Shown here piece after piece: positions 55,501 through 64,000 of a stretch of 64,000 bases of DNA. The translations under genes and the position numbers were made by a program. Origin of the DNA: Hevea brasiliensis (Eukaryota; Streptophyta; Magnoliopsida; Malpighiales; Euphorbiaceae); assembly GCF_030052815.1 (NCBI RefSeq), contig NC_079500.1, positions 8,070,455 to 8,134,454 on the forward strand. The letters are read 5' to 3'. Each line of letters begins with the position of its first letter. Within the stretch, counting starts at the first letter, position 1. Under the pieces are notes generated by a model that worked only from the letters and a program-made list of their open reading frames with translations, had not been told where the DNA came from and ran no database searches.

Positions 55501-58500
55501 TTGAATTTCAGGTTTGTTGCAAAGGAATGAAGGAAAGTGATAAATGGTATATAGATAGTGGTTGTTCAAAGCACATGGTAGTGAAAAGACAAGATTTCAA
55601 AAATTGCAATGAAAGAAGGATGATATGTAAAATTTGGAGACACAGGGAAATGAAAAATAATTGTAAATTGCACAATTGGCAACAAACCTTGAATTGAAGA
55701 TGTAACGCTTGTTGAAGGTTTTAAATACAACTTGCTAAGTGTAAGCCAAGCTGTGTGATAAAGGCTTTGAGGTAAAATTTACTTCTCTATGTACAATCAA
55801 TAGTTTAGATAATGACACATTGTTCATTGCCAATAGATCAAATAATGTTTACTTGCATGACATGAATAATTTTGAAACAAATCATTGTACATGTCTAGTA
55901 TCTCTTGATAACTCTAGTTATTTATGGCATAGAAGATGGTCATGCAAGCATGCATACACTCTCAAAGCTGTCTAAGAAAGAACTTGTTAATGGTCTTCCT
56001 AAGATTAAGTATGAAAATGAATTTCAATGTAGAGCATGTGCACTAGGAAAGCATACTAGAGCATCTTTTAAGTCTAAGAATATTGTGTCTACCACTAGGC
56101 CATTAGAATTGCTTCATCTTGATTTATTCGGACCCGTAACTCCTACTAGTCTTGGTGGGAAGTCATATGCTTTAGTTATTGTTGATGACTATTCAAGATA
56201 TACATGGACATTTGTCCTTGCTCACAAAGATGAAACTTTTGAAAAATTCACCTCTTTTGGTAAAATGGTTCAAAATGAAAAAGGCTTTTGCATCTCATCT
56301 ATAAGAAGTGACCATGGAACTGAATTTGAAAATCATTTGTTTGAGAAATATTGTGATAAATATGGAATCAATCATAATTTTTCAGCTCCTAGAACACCAC
56401 AACAAAATGGGGTAGTAGAAAGGAAAAATAGGACTTTGCAAGAAATGACTAGAACTATGTTGAGTGAAAATAATTTGCCAAAGTACTTTTGGGCTGAAGC
56501 TGTTAATACATCTTGTTATGTGTTGACTAGAGTTTTGATTAGATCAATTTTGAAAAGACCCCTATGAGCTATGGAAAGGAAGTAAACCAAATATCTCTTA
56601 TTTTAAATCATTTGGTTGTAAGTTCTATGTGTTAAATAACAATCAGGATATCATAAAGAAATTTGTTGCTATCTCGGATGAAGGAATCTTTCTTGGGTAT
56701 TCAACAAAGAGTAAAGCCTATAGAGTGTTCAATAGAAGAACTTTGGTTATTGAGGAAACTATTCATGTTTTGTTTGATGAGACTAACCCTTCTATTAGAA
56801 GAAAAAAATGCTTGTGATGAAAATGGCGGGGTTTTGGAAAAGAGAATATAATATCAAATGAACAAGTTGATGACAAAGATGAGGAAACTCAAGGAGAAAC
56901 TACAATAGATGTCCATGATGCCAATGAAGATCAAACTAATGAAGAAATGCCAAATTTGGAAGATTTACAAGTAAATGAGCCCCAACATGAAGATTTACCT
57001 AAAGATTGGAGATTCCATAGAAACCATCCTCAAGAAGACATTATTGATGATCCATCTCAGAGGATGATGACTAGAGCACAATTGAGAAGATATTTTGGTA
57101 ATGTTGCTTTTGTTTCACAAATTGAACCTAAATGTTTTGAAGATGCTCAAAATGATGAAAGTTGGATTCTTGCTATGCAAGAAGAACTAAATCAATTTGA
57201 GAGAAATAAAGTTTGGAATTTAGTACCTAGACCAAAAGACCATTCAATTATTGGTACTAAATGGGTTTTTAGAAACAAAATGGATGAAAAAGGCAATGTT
57301 GTTAGAAACAAAGCTAGACTAGTGGCTCAAGGCTACAACCAAGAGGAAGGGATTGATTTTGATGAAACCTTTGCTCCGGTTGCTAGAATTGAAGCTATTA
57401 GGATGTTGTGTGCTTTTGCATGTTTCAAGGATTTTATGCTTTATCAAATGGATGTCAAGAGTGCATTTTTAAATGGTTATATTGATGAGGAAGTGTATGT
57501 TGCACAACCTCCAGGCTTTGAAAATCATGAGCATCCAAATCATGTTTATAAACTTACTAAAGCCTTATATGGTTTAAAGCAGGCTCCTAGAGCATGGTAT
57601 GAAAGGCTTAGTAAATTTCTTTTACAAAATGATTTTCAAAGAGGCAAAGTGGATACAACACTTTTTGTTAAAAAGCATCATAATGATATGCTCATTGTGC
57701 AAATTTATGTTGATGATATAATTTTTGGTGCTACTAACGAATCTCTTTGCAAGAAATTTTCTAAGATTATGCAGAATGAATTTGAAATGAGCATGATGGG
57801 TGAGCTCACATTCTTCCTTGGACTTCAAATTAAACAAATGAAAGATGGCATCTTCATAAATCAATCAAAGTACATCAAGGATATGCTAAAGAAATTTAAG
57901 ATGGAAAATTTGAAGAGCATGGGCACTCCTATGAGTTCAACAATTAAAATGGAATGATGAAAAGGTAAAGAAGTAGATACCAAGCTTTATAGAGGTATGA
58001 TTGGCTCTCTTTTGTATCTTACTGCATCTAGGCCAGATATACACTTTAGTGTTTGCTTGTGTGCAAGATTTCAATCATGTCCAAAAGAATCCCATCTAAG
58101 TGCAGTCAAAAGGATTTTTAGATATCTCATAGGCTCACAATCAATTGGTTTATGGTATCCAAAGTGCGAATCATTTAATCTTGTTGGCTATAGTGACTCT
58201 GATTTTGCTGGAAGTAGACTGGACAGAAAAAGTACCTCAGGTACTTGTCAATTTCTTGGTCATGCACTAGTTTCTTGGCACGAAGAAACAAACTTGATAG
58301 CTTTATCTACAAATGAGGCGAATATATAGGCTCTTGGTAGTTGTGTTGCTCAAATCTTATGGATGAAACAACAATTGGAAGATTTTGGTTTAAAATATAA
58401 TCTTGTTCCAATTAAGTGTGACAACACAAGTGCCATAAACTTGGTCAAAAATCCAGTCCAACATTCAAGAACTAAACATATTGAGATTAGACATCATTTT

Positions 58501-58647
58501 ATTAGAGATCATGTTCAAAATGGAAATATCAAAATAGAGTTTGTTGCCTCTGAAAATCAACTTGCTGACATTTTTACAAAGCCTCTTAATGAAGAAACCT
58601 TTTGTAGAATTAGAAGGGAAATTGGTATGTGTGAATTACTGGCTTGA
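55497..58647 (+). CDS. pol (copia, right arm), several frame breaks
   Basis: The domain order is the same as 21136-24299. The protease begins [11 protein letters not shown] but is followed by a dense error block at 55575-55900. The integrase core is open from 55905 to 56567, including [11 protein letters not shown], which is broken in the left arm. A second noisy block lies at 56575-56685. Reverse transcriptase is open from 56947 to 57957 with the YVDDIIFG active site, and the RNase H region is in two pieces (57997-58329 and 58363-58647), broken near 57953 and at 58282-58330. Confidence 0.88.
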
Positions 58648-59264
58648 AATCTAAGTCATCTACATTTTATTGAAAGTGTAACTGATTTGCTGAGATATTA
58701 GTTTGTTGAAAAATCTTTAAAGAATATTAGCTAACCTGTTTGTGTACTCGTGAAATTAGTTTACTAAGTTGTATACTAATATTGCGTGGCTAAAATTAGT
58801 TTGCTATATTAAGCACTGTTCAAATTTCAAACCAAAAAGGTGATTGTTCTTGAAGTTTTCTACGTGTTCACCGATGCATTTATCTTTCCACATTTGATAT
58901 CATATTATCAGTAATGTGTCAGACATGTAGAAATTTTTTTTTGTGTATATAGGTATAGGTAGACTTGTTTGAAATGCAAAATAAAATATAAAAAAAAGGG
59001 GGGAAAGAAAAGGGAAAAACTGGTTCAGTTGAAAGTACAGTGACACTGAAAAGCGCGGGACTCAAGAGGACTTAAATCCTCTGCCACACGAAACCTCACA
59101 TTTTCTCTCTCTCTCTCTGTTTCAATTTCCGACATCCCCAAACACCATACCCGATTCTTTCTTCAGGCGAAACAAACTCTAACTCACCAAAAAATTTCGA
59201 GTTTTCCTTTCCTCTTCCACACTTACCTCACCGAACTCCCATTACTCGATTTTATTTTGTCTCA
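58648..59264 (+). promoter_or_regulatory. Spacer with promoter-like leader upstream of the extra ORF (right arm)
   Basis: This is the counterpart of 24300-24916: LTR-like GTTTGCTA motifs, TATATAGG near 58946, the AGAGGACTTAAATCCTCT inverted repeat near 59066, a CT microsatellite near 59105, then a C/T-rich leader. It matches the left arm closely apart from a noisy block at 58859-58915. Confidence 0.45.
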
Positions 59265-61058
59265 ATGGCTCGCACCAAACGAAAACAAAAATCCCCTGTT
59301 GTTGCCGCTGCTTCATCTTCCTCGTCAGCCTCCGACGATGTCCCTGTTGCGGCATTGCGGAAGAAACTGAAAGGACAGCAAAACGTGTCGAAATCAAAGT
59401 CAGTTAGTGAGTCTTCTCACTCGTCCAAGGGTGTCGAATCCTCTAAATCGACGCCAGAAAAGAAGAAGACGATACAGAAACAAGGGACGGGTGCTCAAAA
59501 GAAAATGGGTATCGCAAAGCTTTCGGGTTCAGTGGATAAAGCACTGTTGGATTGCAAATTCATCAAATGGGAGAACTTTAATCAGGTAAACTTTCACTTT
59601 AAGGAGCTTTTTGAATTTCAAGGTTGGTTGGGTGTCTGTGAATGCGCAAATGAATATTACCCTAGGCTTGTACAAGAATTTTATAGAACCTTGCGCACTG
59701 TTGATGATGAGGATCGATTTGAAGTAATTTTGAACACAAATACATATAGTGTCTCTGTTGAATTGATAGCCACGGCTTTAAATTTGCCCAATGATGGAAA
59801 TAGAATTTCCACTCATAAGGATGTTGCTAGAGTAGCAGGTTTTAATCTGGTTGAGTTTGAGAATGAAGTATTTCCTGCTAGCACTGCCAAAAATGAGAAA
59901 TCCACCAGTACCAAAGCCCTCCAGCATATCAAAATTATTCACAGTATGGTAAACTATGTGTTCTGTCCGAAATCTGGCAGTTATGGCTATCTGAGTCACT
60001 TGGATATGTGTATTATGTGGCACATTGTGAGTAAAGTTAGGTTAAATTTAGCCTACTTAATTTTCAAAAACATGTGCAAGGCCTATGGAATTGGTAAACT
60101 GCCCTATGCACACTTGTTGACTGCTGTGTTTAAAGAGCTAGAGGTGAATGTCACTAAGGAAAGCTCTAGGGCTGACTTGATAGTGCTTAGAGAAATACAT
60201 TCAGACACTGATGGGAGAAAGACCAGATTTGAAAAGGGTAGTTCCTTCACTGCTAAAGTTGATTAGTTACGTAATGAAGTTTTGAATGAAATTCAAGGGC
60301 TAAGAGCTGCTGTTAATGACCATTTTAGTTCAACAACTCAATCTCTTGATATTCTCAGAAAATTTGTAGATGTTGTTGACTATAAAGTGAGTCACCTACT
60401 CACTCAAAATGAGGAGTTAAAGAAGTTGATAATGGACCTTCAGCAGGCCAAGGAAATTGCAGCTCCAACTAAAGTTGAGGTTGGCACTCAGGTTTCTACT
60501 GATAAGGGAGAAAGCACCAAGGTTGAAGAGCCTCCTGAAAGTGGTCAAGTTGCTGAAGCTGAACTTGAACCTATGGTAGATGCCCATGATGAGCATGCTC
60601 CTGACCATGATGCACCTGAGATTGATCCTACAGCTGATATACCCACTGCACTTGATGATCCCAAGGTTGTAGAAGCTGAAAGTGAGTTACCCAAGGAAGG
60701 TGAAAAGGTTCCAGAATCTGAACCCATTGTTGAACCTCCTCCTGCTCCACTAGTTGAGCCTGATGCTGTTCCTACACAGCACCAGGAACCTTCCCTTAAA
60801 GACCACCAAGCTAGCGCTCAAACTCAGCTATCTGCAGCTGCTGCCCCTGCAGCCAAGAAGGGTAGAAAAAGAACAAAGTCCACTGTGTCAAATCCCTACC
60901 AAACCTTAGCTGCTGCTCTTGAACCACCTTCTGAAGATGATGAGGCCGAGCCAGATGATCAAGTGGCTGACCAACCACCTCCAGCCCCTGTTATTAAACT
61001 GCCTAGGAAGAAAATGGTGCCTACAAAATCCACTCGCAGGAGTAAACGACTTAAATAG
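59265..61058 (+). CDS. Extra 3' ORF of the copia element (right arm), one in-frame stop
   Basis: The frame runs 333 codons to a TAG at 60264-60266, then continues in the same frame to 61058, about 597 codons in total. The left arm has no stop at this point. The N-terminus has a basic NLS-like cluster (RTKRKQKSP) and Ser-rich linkers. Residues ~90-310 resemble the plant retrotransposon family annotated as putative plant transposon protein (LVQEFYRTL, SVELIATALNLPNDG, LPYAHLLTAVFKEL). A short coiled coil (VSHLLTQNEELKKLIMDLQQ) follows, then an acidic Pro/Glu-rich region, then two basic clusters (KKGRKRTKS, STRRSKRLK) ending the protein. No signal peptide or clear membrane segment is seen, so despite its env-like position I do not see envelope features. 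A nuclear or nucleic-acid-binding role is inferred. Confidence 0.8.
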
Positions 61059-61216
61059 CATCTCATCTGGATTTTTAGCTTACTGATTGCATATTTAGTT
61101 TACTAGTCTGTTTGCTGATATTGATTTTTAGTTTGCTACTGACTACCTTACTGCATTTACATTTTGGCTAACATGATTCTTTTTGGGTATTTTCTCCTGT
61201 TTCCTTTTTGATTGAT

Positions 61217-61600
61217 GACAAAAAGGGGGAGAATGGATATGGATATGTGAATATGGATATGGATATGTGAATATGTGTTTATACTTGTGTTGATGAACAT
61301 GGAAACTTGTGTTGTGGAAATATGGAAATGTGTTGATATACTTGAGAAGTGTAGTGATACTTGTGGATATATGTTTATACTTGTGTTAATACTTGTAAAT
61401 TGTGAATATGCTTTATAGCATAAATTCAGGGGGCGCTTATATCTGAGAAAATGAATTTCTTGGAAATTATGTGCATGTATTTAGGGGGAGCATTTTTGGT
61501 ATACTATACTTGGATTTACATACTCACATAAATTCTCACACACTTTTATTTTTGACTGATTGATTCAGTTGAGTTTTGTCATCATCAAAAAGGGGGAGAT
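61217..61600 (+). other. Repeated purine tracts and polypurine tract (right arm)
   Basis: AAAAAGGGGGAGA occurs at 61220-61232 and again as the primer tract at 61587-61599, with GGGGGCGC at 61429 and AGGGGGAGC at 61483-61491 between. The first and last tracts are the same 13-mer here; in the left arm the first copy is one A and one G shorter. Confidence 0.8.
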
Positions 61601-63008
61601 TGTTGACCTCGTGTAGCTCAAAATGAGTATTAATTTTGATGATAACAAAACTCAAAGAGAATCTATCTAACCTAACCTTAAAGTGATGTGTAGATTCTTT
61701 GTCTTATGCATAAAGAACCTTTGAAGTTGCATCGAAGAAGAAAAGATACTCAAAGGCATTCCAAGACAAATCCAAAATGAGAAAAAGACTATGGAAGCCA
61801 AGACTCAAAGAAAAGGTATGAAAAGTATAGCGTTAGAGTCTTAGGCCTTTTTGTGAAAAAGAATGGATGAGAATTTAGTCATATGGAGCTCAAAAATGAA
61901 AATTTATTTTCTGATTACTTTTTCTTATCATGACCTTGAACACAACCATTGAAACATTTTTCAAAGGTCTAAATCATTTTACATTGCAAGTTGAGACATG
62001 CAGCTGTTGACTTAGTTTCCTAACTGGTTTGCTAAAATTTTCGGTTTGCTAATATGTTTGCTAAAAACATTAGTTTGCTAACCAGTTTGCTGACTGCTCC
62101 TAAAATTTTATTAGTTTGCTAACTGTCCAGAGCTGCTCAACTTCGCACAAAAGGACAAAATAACGGCCATTTTGTCTTGGGCAGTGTGTATAACGTTCCA
62201 AAAGGGTTTCAAACGGTCTAAAATAATTTGGGACTATAAATACACCTTCTTTACTTCATTTACAATTTAATGAAAGCTTACATTTGATCTCCAACATTGA
62301 ATTTTCATTTATTGCTTTCATTCAAGAGCATTTAAAGATTTTGAGCTACCATTGGCAAATCAACTCATCTCTTCTTTATAGTTTGATTTGTATTGAGTAA
62401 GAGTGAGTGTTGAAATATTGAATTGCATTCAAGAGAGGTTGTACAAGCACCTATTGAAGCTTGGAAGTGTAAGTGCTTGTGATAGCACTTGTGGAGGTTT
62501 CAAGCTACCTTGGTGTAAAAGCTTGGTGTTGAGAAATTGTAAAGGGCTTTTGGTCTCTTGCCTTCAAAAGAGCAAATAGTGGAGAAAAGACTCAAAGAGG
62601 GTTCTTTGAGAGAGTGGATGTAGGCTAGCTAAGCCGAACCACTATAAAATCCTTGTGTTTGATTTCTCTAACCTTTACCTCTTTACTTTTATGCAATTTA
62701 AATTTCTTTTCTCATATACATGATAGTGAATGTTGGTTAAATAGATTGAGTTGTTAAATTTGTGGACATATTGAGAGACTTGAAAAAATTAGTTGATAAA
62801 TGCTTTATTAGAGATTGCCATATACATTGATTGAGAATTGAATTACAACATAGAAACACATTGTTGAAGCACATATTACTTTCTCGTTATATAGAAGAAT
62901 CACATATTTGAACAAAGCCACAATTTTTCATTAGGCTATAAGCAAGGGCCGAAAAATTGTTAAAGTCCAATTCACCCCCCCCCCCTCTTGGACTATTTTG
63001 GGACAACA
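61601..63008 (+). repeat. 3' LTR (copia, right arm)
   Basis: The LTR is 1408 bp and looks the least damaged of the four: the CAG/CTG-containing stretch at 62075-62140 reads ACCAGTTTGCTGACTGCTCC and then CTGTCCAGAGCTGCTC, where the others show scrambled bases. TATA box at 62235. Confidence 0.95.
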
Positions 63009-63013
63009 TACAA
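63009..63013 (+). repeat. Target-site duplication TACAA, right (copia, right arm)
   Basis: This partner of 52280-52284 is followed by the same GAATACTAATATAAG flank as in the left arm. Confidence 0.95.
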
Positions 63014-64000
63014 GAATACTAATATAAGTCCAATCCTTCAAATTTTAGCTCGGATCCCTAACCTCTCTATAGTCTAAATATTTATTTTTAGCACTTTAAA
63101 AATTATAAAAATATTCTTGGAGGTCCTCTACATCGTCCTTATATTAATTAAAATTATTTTACTTAATTTTACTAAGTCAGAAATATTTTACAGATTTATC
63201 AGCTAGCTTAACCAAGGTAAAAATTACACAACTTAAGTTCGGGACTACCTTTACAAATTCTGCTACTTTGAATGCATCTAGGACGTCTGAAAATGCTAAG
63301 ATCGATTGTAATATTAACTATGTTCTGAGACAGGCCACTGGGCAGCTGGATCAAGCAGAAAACTCAATGCCAAGTGCCGATGAGCTAATATCGATCCGAT
63401 TGCACCTAAACAAAGCCCACAAATTGTTAAAAATTATCACATAATTATTTTTAATTTATAGAAATCAAAAAGGCCTGAAAATCTCACAAAGTGATTTGGA
63501 CCATCTGATAATTGCCTTTTTCAAATGGTGTCCGATCAAAGCGGGGTCGATCCCATCTCGAAGGTCTCAATGCCCTGAGTCCATTGGTGGTCTCGGATCG
63601 TTAGAAATCTGATTAGAAAGCTAGAAAAAATCCATTTTCTCTCTCCTCGATTTGTGCAAATCCGACGACCATAGGAGCTACCATGGGCTGAAGGGCATCG
63701 ATCTAGACTGGTTGGGTGGCCGAAGGATGGCCAGAACGGCCAAAAAAGGGCCTTGAAAATTCGATTCTCTTTCCTCTCTCTCTCTGATTCCTCACCGGTG
63801 AGCTGCTGCTCTTCATCGTTCGACCTTGTGCTGCCATCGTGCCAGGGGCGAGTGCCGAAAGTCTCGCCATCGATTCTGATTGGTGGGCTACTAAAAATGG
63901 AGAAGAGAGGTGGGGAGGGAAGTGAACGGGAGAGATGAGAAGGATGGGGGGGGGGGAGGGGGGGTGTAGCGGGGGCATCTTTTTCTCTCTCTTTTTTTTT

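Larger units (their letters stand above)
52285..63008 (+). mobile_element. Complete Ty1/copia retrotransposon, Sirevirus type (right arm)
   Basis: This is the same insertion as 17922-28618: same site, same TSD and same structure, 10.7 kb. Here the extra 3' ORF and the 3' LTR are the cleaner version, whereas gag and protease are noisier. The two arms carry different lesions, so each helps to interpret the other. The right 3' LTR has a run of ten C near 62975, where the other LTRs have five or fewer. Confidence 0.95.
36653..64000. repeat. Right arm of the ~27.3-kb direct repeat
   Basis: This arm begins at the first base after the N run, inside what is an LTR-like element in the left arm, and runs to the end of the window. 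It therefore has no biological left boundary. The left-arm sequence upstream of 2264 (AT-rich repeat, CACTA-like element) is absent here, as expected if a new contig starts at the gap. Spacer and gene exons 1-2 match the left arm almost perfectly. Differences concentrate in the retrotransposon, in homopolymers, and in a few short blocks. Confidence 0.97.

Noticed and set aside
59265..61058. Retroviral-type envelope
   Set aside because: No signal peptide, membrane helix or glycoprotein features are visible; only the position is env-like.
2264..64000. A genuine recent tandem segmental duplication of ~27 kb
   Set aside because: Not excluded, but the second arm starts at a 13-N gap at an arbitrary point and the lesions differ by copy. 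A contig overlap or haplotig explains more with less.

Overview
The window is plant nuclear DNA, very probably from a eudicot. The base composition is AT-rich, genes are sparse, GT-AG introns are visible, a complete Ty1/copia retrotransposon of the Sirevirus type lies between plant-type LTRs, and the only cellular gene belongs to plant-specific families (UPL5-type HECT protein and MEKK1-type MAPKKK). The repeats do not let me name a species.

Layout. Positions 1-2263 hold a CACTA-like non-autonomous element and AT-rich repeats. Positions 2264-29580 are repeated almost base for base at 36653-64000, where the window ends. The second arm starts directly after a run of 13 Ns (36640-36652). Each arm contains, in order: part of a diverged LTR-like element, AT-rich spacer, a cluster of minisatellites built from short palindromes, one cellular gene on the minus strand (11618-15235 and 45998-49612), more spacer, and a full copia element (17922-28618 and 52285-63008) with the same TACAA target-site duplication. 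The segment 29581-36639 is present once here; it has a 2.4-kb solo LTR (31201-33611, TSD AGTTC), a TA microsatellite and degenerate telomere-like repeats.

The gene is the main biological discovery. Three exons joined by two clean GT-AG introns encode about 911 residues: a ubiquitin-like domain, the UPL5-type middle region, and a HECT N-lobe. Then, at a phase-0 intron and in place of the catalytic HECT C-lobe, comes a complete MEKK1-type kinase domain encoded by one uninterrupted exon. UPL5 and MEKK1 of Arabidopsis are both reported to act on the same transcription factor, WRKY53, so the fusion is functionally suggestive.

The copia element carries gag (two CCHC knuckles separated by a coiled coil), protease, integrase, reverse transcriptase and RNase H. 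Downstream of pol is an extra ORF in the position where some Sireviruses have an envelope-like gene. Its product shows no membrane segment that I can see, but it has basic NLS-like clusters at both ends.

The duplication itself should be doubted. The 13-N gap, copies that share insertions and TSDs, lesions that hit different sites in each copy, and mismatches that pile up at CAG/CTG sites all point to overlapping contigs (or two haplotypes) of a long-read assembly rather than a real tandem duplication. Broken reading frames should be read with that in mind.
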